NCBI RefSeq assembly: GCF_010183535.1
Contig: NC_071330.1
Span: forward strand, 2,585,717-2,649,716
Source of the DNA: Caenorhabditis remanei
Taxonomy: Eukaryota; Nematoda; Chromadorea; Rhabditida; Rhabditidae
Length of the DNA: 64,000 nt
Direction: 5' to 3'
Part shown: piece after piece, positions 20,291 to 31,320 of the stretch
Numbering within the stretch: position 1 is the first letter of the stretch
Layout: each line of letters begins with the position of its first letter
Program-made: the position numbers and the translations under genes
Notes under the pieces: model-generated
Database searches by the model: none
Told to the model about the DNA's origin: nothing
What the model saw: the letters and a program-made list of their open reading frames with translations, nothing else

Positions 20291-20655
20291 AGGGAAATCC
20301 TTGAAGCGTCCTCTTTCAAACGACTAAAGAATTTGGCTCCTGATACATTCGAGTCTGTAGATTCCGAATTTGAAATAAAATATTTCATAATCCATCTGTG
20401 AGACGAGTATATGAAACCCGTCAAACGTTTGCTACGGTTTAGGTTTTCCGAAGAGGATACCTTTCGGTAGACATTTTAATAATGGATGACATCTGGAAAA
20501 GCTTCATCATAGGAACAGTTTAACGAGTCATAACTCGGCTCACAGATGGATTTAGTAGAATTTTTTTCAGATTCAGAATCTACGGACTCGAAAGCATCAA
20601 GGGCTAAATGTTTCGATTGTTTGAAAGGGGACACTTCAAGGACTACCATTGCAAG
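20291..20655. repeat. Palindrome at the block B position matching 5039
   Basis: Left arm CCTTGAAGCGTCCTCTTTCA pairs with TGAAAGGGGACACTTCAAGG. The inner arms include CATCCATCTGTGAG-type matches, with mismatches. The flanks on both sides match block A, where an unrelated palindrome sits. Confidence 0.7.
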
Positions 20656-20817
20656 ACTGATGTTTATTACCGTAGTGTTTTGTGGTTATTGTGGCAGTCC
20701 GTCTATGGAAAAAATAAACTTCGGGAGGCTCAAACTCATTTTTTTCGCTCGGATATATCTCATCTCTAGAGATTACTAGTTCCGTCGAACTATAGTTTTC
20801 TATAGAGTTTCCGTCCT

Positions 20818-21154
20818 GAATTCAAATTCGTTTTTGAATTTTTCAAATATGAAAAAGTTCCTACAACCGAACCCTCAAAGATACCGACATCATGACACAC
20901 ATTTCTCTCTCATTCCTTTTCCCTTTGAGATGGCTTTTTCTATGACTCAATTTTTCCTGTCGGAAGCTGGACACGCCTACTGAGAGAAAACAAACATTGA
21001 GAATGAAACTTTTGAAAACTGTTTGTCATTTATTCTCTCCTTTGAGCGGCCGATTGCTGTTCTACCCCCTTTTTTTGAATTCTCCTTTCTGGAAATTCGT
21101 GATTTTTATTGATTCCTAATCTTTTATTTATTTATTTCCTAACTGGCTTTTTAG
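20818..21154 (+). promoter_or_regulatory. Leader cassette, block B, upstream of Pif1
   Basis: Matches 6780-7116 throughout, including the core CGGCCGATTGCTGTTCTACC. It ends TTTTTAG before the donor GTGAGTAA at 21155; the ATG seen in other copies is lost here by a small deletion. Confidence 0.6.
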
Positions 21155-21420
21155 GTGAGTAACAATTTTATATTAATTCTGTTTTTGGTAGAAAAATATG
21201 AAAAAAAAAAATTGGAAAAACAAAGAGAGAATGTTAGTCAAATTAGTACATTGGAAGTGTAGTTACCGTAAAACCCAAAAGTTTGGAGCTTCCTAGCTCG
21301 GCTGTTGTGAAAGATATGAAATTTTTTTCAACTGAAGAAATATTCTTTGAATTTTAAACTATATTTTGTCAGTTAACAGCTTTTTGATATTTCCTTTGGG
21401 AACCGAGATATACCGCTGCG

Positions 21421-21676
21421 CATAGTTGTCAAGGCCCGGGCCGGTAGAAAATTTTCAAGGCCCGGCTTCAAAAAATGACCTAATTTTTTTTCGAAATTTT
21501 TTCAATTTTTTATCGAAAATGTGACCATTTTTGACTGTTTTTCAGATTTTCTTCTAATTCTGAATCATAGTCGAAAATTTGACTTTTTCGAAAAAAAATT
21601 CGAAAAATTTGAAAAAATTTGAAAATTTGACTTTCGTGCCAATTTGCCCGGGCCGGGCCGGGCCTTGACAACTATG
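21421..21676. repeat. GGCCCG-rich foldback element, copy 3
   Basis: Ends CATAGTTGTCAAGGCCCGGG and CCGGGCCTTGACAACTATG around an AT-rich centre. It is inserted between the Pif1 leader and coding region of block B. Block A keeps the empty site (GATATACCGCTGCGAACAGG at 7301). Confidence 0.8.
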
Positions 21677-21804
21677 CCGCTGCGAACAGGCAGGTGAGCC
21701 TCTATTATAGCTTTTACGGTAAACCTTCTTGCTGAAATGCCACAACAGTGAGAAATTTTCGAGTAGAAATTGACTCTATTTCTGATTTTTTACTCGTATA
21801 GAAA

Positions 21805-22691
21805 TTTTTGTGAAGACGTCTTTGGATATTTTTGAATTGGGTGAAAAACTTACATCGTTTCAGTGTGGTACTGCGAAAATTCGCCAACCACGTGCGATGC
21901 CGCTATGGGTACAAGGAGTCTTGTGCCATCACTGCGCCAACCGGTATGGCAGCCCAAAACGTCCAAGGAGTGACGATTCATTCACTCCTTTGATTTTTCG
22001 TAAGTTTTCCAACTCGTCCATTTCAGTACCTGTAAAGTGAATATTTTAGCCAGGTCGAAAACCGTTCACTCCGTTGAGTAGAGAGACAACAAACCAACTG
22101 TTCAACGTGTTGAGCCATCTGCGTGTGTTGATCATTGATGAAATCAATCTGGTCTCCGCGTTGCAATTCGAAAAAGAGCATCGTTTTGGAACCAATCACC
22201 GTCCTCGCTGACGACAACCGGATTCAGTCTACGAGGCGAAAGAAGTTCCTTAAAATTGGTTGTTGGCAAGAGAGTCATGGTGACACACAACTTGCCACTC
22301 CAGGGATTGGCCAACGGTGTGATGGCTCGTTTGATTCGCTACTCTCGGGAATATGTGGTGCTCGAAAGGTAACATTAATCCTATACAACCTGATCTGAAA
22401 TATTTATCTTTAGACTGGATAACCGGAAAACTGTGTACCTGGATCGTAAATTGTTCACGAATGGCCAACGATATTGGCACCAGTTTCCGGTGGTCATGTC
22501 GGAAGCAATAACTGTCCACAAGAGCCAAGGAATGACATTCGATGGAGTGGTGGTCGTCACAGAAGGAATGAATCGCTGGAGCGCGTTCCCTGGAGACATC
22601 ACGGATCGTTGACGTGGAGACGGTGCAATGGAGTGCGTGTCGACTGGCACTTGCTGAATTGAAGAGGATGCAACGAAGATCATTAGCATAA
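21805..22691 (+). pseudogene. Pif1-family helicase relic, block B (fuller copy)
   Basis: This copy keeps the motif Ia exon (MAAQNVQGVTIHSL; near 21940-22000). It adds a Walker B block (HLRVLIIDEINLVSA, 22118-22162), a MVTHNLPLQGLANGVMARLI block near 22278-22340, and WHQFPVVMSEAITVHKSQGM (motif VI region) near 22467-22530. These lie in three different frames with several stops, so the gene is dead. Motif order and spacing fit the C-terminal two thirds of a Pif1 helicase; the Walker A exon is missing. The gene is followed by a spacer of about 420 bp and then the PolB leader cassette. Confidence 0.85.
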
Positions 22692-23116
22692 CTCTCTTGT
22701 TTTTTCAGTTCTGTAAATAAATAGGTTAGAATCAAGTTAAAAATCTGAGGGACATTGGCGGGGGAAAATAATGGTCAAAAGAAAAGGAGCATGTTCAAAA
22801 GGCGTGCCTGAAAAGCGCAATTTGTATGCATTTCTTGAGTGAGGCAAAATTTGAAAATTTTATATTTTGAAGCAAAAGTAGCAGTTATCTCGCTAAAAAT
22901 GAGAAATTAACACGGATTTTCTTAGCATATCAGAATTTATAGGAAAAATACAGATAAATTTTCAGAGGAAACCTGAGTTTTGCGGGAACCAGACAATAAA
23001 ATCAGATTATTGCTGAAACTCTAGAAACATCTATCCCTAAAACCGAATGCTATAATCGCAGAATCAGTTTATGCAAGTAAAAAATAATGTTTAATCATTT
23101 ATTGGCAACTTCCAGA

Positions 23117-23464
23117 GTTCAAATTCATTTTTGACCTTTCCAATATAAAAAAAGTTCCCATAATCAAACTCTCAAGGATACCGACGACATGACACACAAT
23201 TATCTTTCGTTCCTTGTCCCCTTGAGACGGCTTCATCTATGACTCACATTTCTTGTCGGATGTTGGGCACGCCTACTGACCTAGAGAAAACAAACATTAC
23301 CTGCTGAGAAAGAAACTTTCGAAAACTATTCTCATTGATTCTCTTTTTTGAGCGGCCGATTGCTGTTCTACCCCATTTTTTGAATTTTCCCTTCTGGAAA
23401 TTCTTGATTTTTATTGAGTTCTTATCTATATTTATTTATTTTCTAACTGGGTTTTTTAAATGAG
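23117..23464 (+). promoter_or_regulatory. Leader cassette, block B, upstream of PolB
   Basis: Matches 8137-8498 and the inverted copy at 1023-1362. It carries CGGCCGATTGCTGTTCTACC near 23354 and ends AAATGAG before the donor GTAAGTAA at 23465. Confidence 0.6.
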
Positions 23465-23643
23465 GTAAGTAACTATTTATATGAACTCCTTTTTTAAAAG
23501 AGAAAAATAATTAGAAAATCAAAGAGAGAATGTTAGATGATTTTTTACTGAAAATTTGGAGAAAATAAGCTTCAGATGTTTTTCAAATTAGTTTATTGGA
23601 AGTGTAGTTCACCCTTCTTTCTATAATGTCTGAAAGTTTTCAG

Positions 23644-24742
23644 ACAAGTTAGTGGAAATTGACAAAGAGGAGACACCACAACAATAATGTCGAAATGGTG
23701 GATGATGAAAATGACTCAAAGTTTGGGATTTTTTGGAAAGGATTCATTGCTTGCCGTGTTGTTTCGCCAAAGGACCTGAAGCTCCCGATGAAACCGAATA
23801 GGAAACTTCTTTTCGCTTTGTGCAGAGGTACGTTGACAATTTCCACTAATTATGATAACAATAAAATTTCAGGTGCATTCATTCGGATGAGGAGAGGGCC
23901 TTCACAGGGACATTCATCACTGCAGAAATAAGAAAAGCGTTGGATCTCGGGTAAAAAATCGCCAGCGCTTTCGATGTAAGTCTCGAGATTAGAAATCGTT
24001 GAAAAATTCCGAATTTTCAGGCAATGGAGTATGAATCATGTGCTAAGACTTTAGTATTCAAATTTAAAAGTATGCATTCCATTGACTCATCTTCTTCCCT
24101 GTTTTCAATTGTTTCCAAAGCGAATTCATTGCCTTATTCCCCTCACAATACCTTCTTTTCCCCACAACTTCCTTCTTCTCTTCCTCTGCCCCCACTACGG
24201 TTATCGCCTCAATAAAAGAACGACGCTAATGGCGAAGGAGGATTGTTCACATCTTATATGAACAAGATGATCGCCCTCAAGATTGTAAGTTTCTTCAGAA
24301 AGATTCAAATTTCATATAAATTTCAGTATGCGAGTGGATGGCCATCTAATGTGAGCACCGATGAAGAGAAAGAAAAGTTCGTCGACGACTACCGGAAACA
24401 GGGAATCATCTTGGATAATTGGGACCTTTTCCAGGAAAGTCCAGGACGTCGTCTCTTGTCCAAACTTCTCATATATTCACTAGTGAGTTTTGAATAAATG
24501 CAAAGAGTAGTGTAAATTTTCAGTGGGGGAAAATGGCTCAACGTGTTTATATGCCGAACACTTCATTCTTCCATGACCCCGCTCAGATCTGGACAATGTT
24601 CCACGACACATCCAACATCATGGAAAATGTCTAGACATTCAAAGGAGCAGTAATGGTGGTGCACCGGACCAGAGAGGAAGCATTGAGAAGTTTGCCCACA
24701 AGCGACATGTCCCACACGGGTTCCTTCTTAATCTCCTCCTAA
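23644..24742 (+). pseudogene. Protein-primed DNA polymerase B, palm half (block B)
   Basis: Reading from a TTTTCAG acceptor, exons give FWKGFIACRVVSPKDLKLPM, then EERAFTGTFITAEIRKALDL with a stop soon after. ANGEGGLFTSYMNKMIALKI and YASGWPSNVSTDEEKEKF follow, then SPGRRLLSKLLIYSL joined across a 45-nt intron to WGKMAQRVYMPNTSFF. This covers the conserved K-x3-NS-x-G region, with NS here read as YS. The frame ends with a stop after NIMENV; a few more residues survive before the shared 3' flank. A 174-bp insertion with AAGA repeats at its edges breaks the third exon at about 24040-24213. The exonuclease half is absent. Relative to copy C it lacks the CAKTQSQVN segment. Confidence 0.85.
24040..24213 (+). 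mobile_element. Short insertion in the PolB relic ending in AATAAA
   Basis: Copy C runs directly from GAATCATGGGCC to AAGAACGACGC. Block B has about 174 extra bases between, flanked by AAGA and ending CGCCTCAATAA. It may be a retroposed 3' end or a solo terminal repeat. Confidence 0.45.
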
Positions 24743-25248
24743 ATAAACCCTCAGTGGTGTCATAGTCCGTCTTTGATTTCATCCACACACAATAAATTTG
24801 GTTTCGTGCATTTTCTAATCTATTGTTCTCGAATTTGTTAGTTTTAAATGACTCCATCAATGAACTCTGTCGTGCTGAAGAATGTTTGACCCTTACTGGA
24901 TTCCATGCGTGCACTTTATGACCACTCTTCTCTCGTATTAGCAGCAATATCCCTATAAAACATTTCCAAACAATTTCTATAAAATAAAAATTGAAAAGAC
25001 GGACATAATTCAGACAGTTTATGCTAGTTACCAACATTTAAACTAGTACTGTATTATCAAACTTGGAAGTGACTGAAGCAATGATATTTTTCAGCAGAGA
25101 GTGTCCTCTCCTACATATTAACAAATTTTAAAAATTTAAGACTTTGTGGAGTTTAAAAAAAAATTTGATTACTCTGACATTGTTACAAAAAATGTTTAGA
25201 AAATCCACATTTTATTAAGGTTACTTTCAAGATAGTTGTAAAATAAAC

Positions 25249-26421
25249 GCTCCAAATAACTTCCTAAATTGTTCTGTCCGTATCGAAAAACAAACGGAAA
25301 TTGTTTAAAGGCGTATTGTGGTCTGTTGTGATGTTTTCAATACTGAAAAAACAACTTTACAGAAGTAAGATTTCTAGAAAATTCTCGCTGGCCAAACTTT
25401 CCGTTGGTTTTTTCAGTATTCTGCTATTTCTGGCGTTATTTTCGATAGTTTTTAGTGTTTTTCTATCAATATTCGCCGTTTTCTATCGAAATTATTGAAG
25501 AAATACAACAAAAATAATCGAAAATACCGTCAAAATTCAAAAAATCAACTTTTTCGAAGTCGAATTTCTAGGCCACGGCCCCCAATTTTCTGCGACCTTT
25601 TCAATGACCAAACTTTCCGGCGCTCGCTCTCAGCGGGTTGTGGACCGAATTAAACAATTCTTGAACTATGAAAATGAACTCGCCGAAACTCATACATTAA
25701 AATATGAAAACATCACAACAGACCACAATACGCCTTTAAAGGAAATACGCCTTTAAAGGAAGAAAATCAAAATCTCGGCCGTCGCTTGTCCTATCAATCC
25801 ACCAGCAACTCCACCGACAGACTCGTCCCCTGAAAAACGAGTTTACATTAGTTATTAGAATTACAGTCGTTGTTAATTGACTTACTCAATATAGTCGCAT
25901 ACTGTCCACAGAATGATCCCAACATTGCTCCAAGCCACGATATACAAATTTTCAACGTCATCTCTTTTCCCACTGTGCCACCAGTCCATTTATCAACTTC
26001 TATTAATGACTCAATATAATACATGTTTATGTAGAAACAAATTAATAGAAGTCTTATGTAAAAGTGAGTGGGGGACCATATGAAGTCCCAAAACTTTTTC
26101 TCTTCTCCTTCGTGATTTCTTTCCTCTATTGTTATCGCGCCAGCTATCAAGCCAATAATTATACTATTGATGAATTCTGAATAAGTTCATTACTTTCAGA
26201 TAAAACAAACATTCTGAATTGTTACCAATCTCGTGAAAGTTGTTGTACCATATAAAACACTTGACGATAGTTAGAAATCTATAGACCCATCTCCACTATT
26301 TTTCATTGTATTCTTCAATTGGTCCAATGAAAACGCCGACTATTCTACTTTCAAACGTTGGTAAAATTTCGTAATTAGCATTGTTGGATATAACCATTGT
26401 CCGTTTCAAAAGTCTAGGCAC
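25249..26421 (-). pseudogene. Membrane protein family 'M', member M3 (disrupted)
   Basis: Exon positions parallel M1: 26421-26226, 26176-25886 and 25829 downwards. The first visible exon carries a TAG stop at 26298-26296, between EEYNEK and WRWVYRF, where M1 reads EEKWRMFYRF. The last exon begins DESVGGVAGGLIGQATAEIL and is cut by a MITE at 25304-25740; the lost end (QFPFVFRYGQNN) resumes on the far side. The middle exon (EFINSIIIGLIAGA...YATIL) is open. Two independent lesions make this a pseudogene, unless the stop is a read error. Confidence 0.75.
25304..25740. mobile_element. MITE with TTTAAAGGCG ends, in the M3 last exon
   Basis: TTTAAAGGCGTATTGTGGTC and its reverse complement form the ends, with further inner matches (GATGTTTTCA / TGAAAACATC). 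A partial copy occurs at 41845-41998. Confidence 0.85.
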
Positions 26422-26447
26422 CTGTAAAATATACAATACCACAGATA

Positions 26448-26875
26448 CAGTATTAAAAATGCGTCACTTGCAGTTTTTAGTTGAAAATGGTCAGAGTCTA
26501 GAACGGCCTCCCTGATAGTCTCACAATATTGATTCTTTATGGAGTGTTTAGATCACAAGTAGAGTTTCATTTTTGTAGTTGACAGCTTTTTTGTGCTGAT
26601 GCACCTGTAGAAGTTATAAGCCGTCTATGTAAAAAACTCATAAATTTCTCCTTTTAGCAGGGCAATAATTGCGAGTAATTTATTTGACGATTGATAACTT
26701 CTTAGGATGTGCCCGTACAAAAAAGTTGTCAACTACAAAAATGGAGCTCTACTTTGATCTATACACTCCTTAAACAACCGATATTGTGACACTATCAGGG
26801 AGGCCGTGTCACAGTCCCGAAGTTGACAATTTTCAACTAAAAACTGCAAGTTTCGCATCCTTATGGCCAGTACTG
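26448..26875. mobile_element. Palindromic MITE with TA target duplication, in M3
   Basis: Left end CAGTATTAAAAATGCG and inner AACTAAAAACTGCAAG-type arms mirror to the right end CATCCTTATGGCCAGTACTG. TA flanks both sides. The inner core TTTTTGTAGTTGACA is shared with the element at 17134. Confidence 0.75.
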
Positions 26876-28182
26876 TACCATGCATATTATGACACTTTCA
26901 GTTACCACTTTTCACAACAATAGGATATTTTAACTTCTATCTACAAACTTTGCAAACAGTTAACATTAATCCATGACTATAGATTTTTCAATTTTTGAAA
27001 AAAAAACTCCAACTGAAACCTGCAAGTGTCAGAAAGACTAGAGTTAATACTGTAATAGGTTATTGAATATTTTAATCTGGTTCAAAAAAGTTTTAAAAGA
27101 ACAAATGAAAAAAAAGTAACTATTGAGACAAAAGTTTAAAAAGAAACTATGGAACGTTTTATTAAACTGGTTGTACAAAAAAGAAGTGTTGTTCAGAGAA
27201 ATCGGACACAAACTGTGTTTTTCAATAATTTTTGATCTGTACAACCTCCATAAGAAGGGAGATTTGAACAGATGTAAAATTAATCTGGCACCTGATGGGC
27301 GTATAAAACAAACATTTCTGTTTCTGATGAGAAATTCGAACGAAGATTGTAAATGTTCTGAATGCAGTAATACTTGAACATGCTAGATAGTAAAGGAACT
27401 CAGTAGTGTACGCCTCTAATATCACACTTACAAAGATGTAGATTAACTCTACAGTACTTTTTTTAAAAGGTTGTTGAGGGATACAAATACTTGAGAAAAC
27501 ATATTGAAAATTTTCAGAAAACAAATATTTGCAAAGAAATTGTAGTGGAAGAAGTTAAAAAAATTAGACGCTGAGCGGGCTCACTGGGGAAGGTCATGGA
27601 CTCGGTCTGGAGTTATGAGGTGATCTATATCATTGGAAAGCTGAGAAAACGCTAATTCCAAATATATATCCAGATTTTGCCCCCGAGGCCTCGTATTCGA
27701 GAAAAACAAGGTCAAAGTTAGAAAAAATGACAAATGATTGCCTTTCTAACACGTGAAAAACTTTTTGAAATTTTTTGCCATTTTCGCGTGTTAAAAAAGC
27801 AATAATTTGTCATTTTTCTAATTTTGACCTTGTTTTTCTCGAATACCATGCCTCGAGAACAAAAACTGAATGTATATTGGGAATCAGCGTTTTCTCTGCT
27901 TTTCAATGATAAAGGTCACGCCCCATAACTCCAGACCGAGTCGAGAGCCTTCCCTAGTCAGCCTGAATTTTGCAATTCTGGAATATACTTCTTGACCTAC
28001 TGTAACACTGATTTTCAGACAAGACCGAACACCATTCTCCCTTATCTTTTTTATACTCGTTTGAAAGCTTAAAATCCCCCAAATCATATAATCACTCTAA
28101 ACATGCACTGAATGGACATAATTTTCAGACAAAGGATCCAAACTTTCAATAAAAAAAATAACACTCACATCTCTCTATCGTT
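26876..28182. repeat. Block B intergenic region between M3 and gene 3
   Basis: Contains segments matching block A (27220-27370 with 11820-11930; 28000-28160 with 12120-12290) and the palindrome at 27579-27964. No gene is supported here. Confidence 0.5.
27579..27964. repeat. Foldback element
   Basis: CTCGGTCTGGAGTTATG on the left pairs with CATAACTCCAGACCGAGTC on the right. The inner arms include CTCGAGAAAAACAAGGTCAA-type matches around a short centre. It is absent from the matching place in block A. Confidence 0.8.
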
Positions 28183-28437
28183 TTTCTCTCAAAGTGACCC
28201 CCGTCGTACTCTCGAGATAGCATGAGTCACTTTTTCTATCAGAAGCTAGGGTACGCACAGAAAACAAACATAACTTTCTGCCTATGTTACTTTAGTAAAA
28301 CTATTTTTCATTCATTCTCTTCACTGAGCGGCCGATTGCTGTTCTACCCTCCATTTTTTGTATTTTCCCTTCTGGAAAGTCTTGATTTTTATTGAATCAT
28401 TGCATTTCGATCGAATATTATCTGGAGTTTCATCAAG
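28183..28437 (+). promoter_or_regulatory. Leader cassette, block B, upstream of gene 3
   Basis: Uninterrupted version of the gene 3 cassette: GTGACCCCCGTCGTACTCTC, TATCAGAAGCTAGGGTACGC, the core CGGCCGATTGCTGTTCTACC, then CATCAAG before the donor GTGAGCC at 28438. Confidence 0.6.
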
Positions 28438-28601
28438 GTGAGCCATTTTTTACTGAGAATTTTGGTAGCCATAACCCATGTTGTGACACCCTGTACAGAA
28501 AATGTTTAGTTATGGGAGTTTCTTCTTGCCGAGACTAGTAGGGTGGAATTTTTCTTCAACAACTAGTAAAAAACATAATCGAGAGCTTTTTTTTCTTTCA
28601 G

Positions 28602-29313
28602 AGCATTCCCCGAACCAACCATTTTCATGGTGCATCGTACGCACTAACTAGTAAGCGAAGTCAATCAAGACTATCAATTGAAGGTCAAACATACAGCGAC
28701 ATGCATTGCTACCAACAGTACATGTGTAGACCTCACAAAAAATACAAAGATTCATACTTTGTGGGATTCATGACTGTTGGAATGAGCATGGATGGAATAA
28801 TCGCAAACAGTAAGTCAGATGTGCAACCGTGTATACAATGTAAAGCTGTGAACGTCTGTCTCCACATGCGCACAATCAAACCTGTAGGACGACACTTCAT
28901 CATCAATTTCTCCAAGTCGGACACGTTAGCAAAGATCGGAAGTTTTTCTGCATATGAGCCAGTTGAGATTTTCGGAGTTCGATGGATGCTTATTGCTTTT
29001 GCGGCACAAAAAACCTGAGGGCAAATCCGCCAAGAGACGGATAGTCAGCTCAGTTCAAGGACAACCTTCCTCAATCAAGGAAGAAGCTCCTCAATCAAGG
29101 AAGAAACAAAAACTCCGTGGAATCGATACAAAAAATCGAACCAAGAAAAGGAAAAACCCGTGGAAAATCCATTCGGGCAGCAAGTCAAGAAAACATACAG
29201 AGTTGAAGTCATTCAAAGGAGGCAGATGGAAGTTCAAAAAATTCATGACAATAAAGAAGTCGGAAGGACGAATATCAAACCCCTTTATGCAGCTTAAACA
29301 CTCCAACTTTTGA
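28602..29313 (+). pseudogene. 'Gene 3' of the virus-like element, block B (nearly open)
   Basis: After a CTTTCAG acceptor the frame is open from SIPRTNHFHGASYALTSKRS through KYKDSYFVGFMTVGMSMDGI, two cysteine pairs (PCIQCKAVNVC) and SDTLAKIGSFSAYEPVEIFG. It reaches a stop after FAAQKT at about 29018. A +1 frame continues with KKPEGKSAKRRIVSSVQGQP and a strongly basic tail to HSNF at 29313; block A has extra sequence at this junction, so a small deletion probably caused the shift. No family is recognised. Candidate roles (DNA-binding accessory protein, terminal protein) are guesses from the basic tail and the company of PolB and Pif1. Confidence 0.55.
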
Positions 29314-29422
29314 ATTGTAACTATTTTTCTTCTTCTTATTTATATAAATGGCTTAAGTCCTTCCAAATTTTAAATCAATCCGATTTTGAAAAATGTATTA
29401 TTGATGAAGGTGTACATGGAAG

Positions 29423-29722
29423 CTATATTCGATGTACTTTGTACATCTCCCACTTTCTTTTCCCCGCTCCCATCCGATATGATTCATGGCTTTTAGTCTT
29501 GAATCATTCTTTCTATCTGTTTTAATTGAATTCTTTTACCACACATTTTCTGTCTGGCTCCGCCTCTGCCCAGTATAAAAGCACTGGCGAGAGCTTATCT
29601 TTTATCTTTCAATAAAGGTTTAATTACCCAAATTTAAGGTTCTACCACTACAAAAGCATTCTACTACCACCGACGCATAAGATATTCCCAAGGACCCCGA
29701 AGGAATATTTTTAATTTAGAAA
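29423..29722 (+). mobile_element. 300-bp insertion resembling a solo LTR
   Basis: Block A has GGAAGCGATG at the matching point; here 300 bp separate GGAAG from CGATG. The insert holds a TATA-like CAGTATAAAAGCAC followed about 35 bp later by AATAAAGG, as in compact LTR promoters. A clean target duplication is not visible, so the identification is tentative. Confidence 0.5.
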
Positions 29723-29982
29723 CGATGTTTTTGACAATGTGAACAGAGATGTGTGGAACTGGAAATTTCGGAAATTCCGGAAATCTATCTATTAAAACTA
29801 TTTACATTTCTTAAAACCGCACTTTGTAATAAAACTATTTAAAAGACAACGACCAACCGTATACTGTAAATTTTGACATAGCTGTGACGTCTGGCAATCT
29901 TCATGAAAAACTGTTATTTTACATAAAAATAAGCATCATTCTTTGGAATGCATTACAAAAAAAAGAAACGTTCTGCTAGACC

Positions 29983-30730
29983 TCAATATTCTCTCTTTCC
30001 GAATCGAGAAACAGGCGGGTAATGTTTTAACCAAACTTCTCCAATTACGAATCCTAATAGTCCACCAGTGGCTCCACCAACATGTTCGTCTCCTGAAAAG
30101 CTTAAATAACAGTAGAACATAGTTCGAATCAAACTCACTCAATATCGTTTCAAACTGTCCAATGTACGCTCCTAAATTTGATCCTACCATTGCAAAACAA
30201 AATTTGATGGCTAGACAAATCGCCATTGTTCCACCGGTAATTTTATCCATATCTTGTAACTCGGCCATGTGAACCATATATATCATGAAACAGAAGAACC
30301 ATAAATTTCTATAAAAGTAAGTACGCGACCAACATTTGATCCAACGTTTTTTATCTTCTTCTCTGTAAACCCTCTCCTCTGCTTGCGCAACTGCTGCTAG
30401 CAATCCAAAAATAATACTGTTGAGAATCTCTGTAAATAAAATCATTTATCAAAAAATAAACTTTTTTGAATGATTACCAAGTTCGACAAATTTGGTTCTC
30501 CATATATAAATCCTGACAAAAACAAGGAAACCGTAAAAAGCTCTCTTCTTCGCCTCTTTATAATTATCAATTTCTTCTTTCCATATTTCAAACGGGTCTC
30601 GTTTTCCATTGGTTTTCGTTGCTTCACACATTGGGCTCTCGTTTTCCGTAGGTGATGAAATGACTGGTACTTCATCTGTTTGTATTTGCTTGGTAATTTG
30701 CTGTTTTTGAATCCGTTGACGTCTTCGAGC
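29983..30730 (-). CDS. Membrane protein family 'M', member M4 (5' end uncertain)
   Basis: Three exons in phase: 30730-30478, 30429-30139 and 30092-29983. The first begins after ATTTCCAG with RRRQRIQKQQITKQIQTDEV; a candidate start is MCEATKTNGK at 30631. Membrane segments are YGFLVFVRIYIW, LNSIIFGLLAAVA, NLWFFCFMIYMV, FAMVGSNLGAYIG and GGATGGLLGFVIGEVWL. The C terminus SRFGKREY is identical to that of M2, its partner in block A. The frame is intact. The last exon is the best conserved part of the M2/M4 pair. Confidence 0.65.
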
Positions 30731-30956
30731 CTGGAAATATCTGCGACAAATTTCGTTGGTAGCTGGCAGCTTTTAGTCTACTAAAAATAAGAAGTGCTCA
30801 TAATTTTCGTAAATTCGAAGGTTCGCTTTGAGAGTAAAAAAGGATTTAGCTCGGAAGGTCTGAAGACTGTAATGGCTTGTTTGATTTCTTTTTTATAAAA
30901 GAAAATCATAATCGCTCGTTGGAATCGTTTCGAGTTTTAATTTTTGAGCGCAATAT

Positions 30957-31320
30957 TAGCAGCCCACCCTCTCTTCAACTCGACCGCAGCAAACTCGTCG
31001 AATTCCAGCCCGACCCGTGAGAAGTTTGTACCGCAGACGAGAGAGTATAATAATTTACGAAAAAAACTTATTTTTTCATACTATACTCGTTAAGACCCGG
31101 CTCGGACCTTGTTTCGAATTTTTTGAAATTTTTTGTATTTTCTACTATGATTCAGAATAAAAAATTCGAAAAATTAAAAAAAAAAGTTCACATTTTCGAT
31201 GAAAAGTTGAACAATTTTTAAAAGTTTTTGAAAAAATTGGTTTTTTTTTTGAAGCCCTGCCTTCGGGCTTGTAAAATTTTCCCTCAGCCCGGGACGGGGG
31301 TGGACAAGTATGAAAAAAAG
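30957..31320. repeat. Remnants of a TTA-type MITE and a GGCCCG foldback
   Basis: TATTAGCAGCCCACCCTCTC at 30957 resembles the MITE end at 45476. 31085-31315 has CCCGGCTCGG and GCCCGGGACGG arms ending GACAAGTATG, a decayed foldback. Confidence 0.45.

Noticed and set aside
7433..22691. Calling the element a Helitron because of Pif1
   Set aside because: No HUH/Rep domain, no TC...CTRR ends and no 3' hairpin were recognised; PolB in fixed order argues for another element type.
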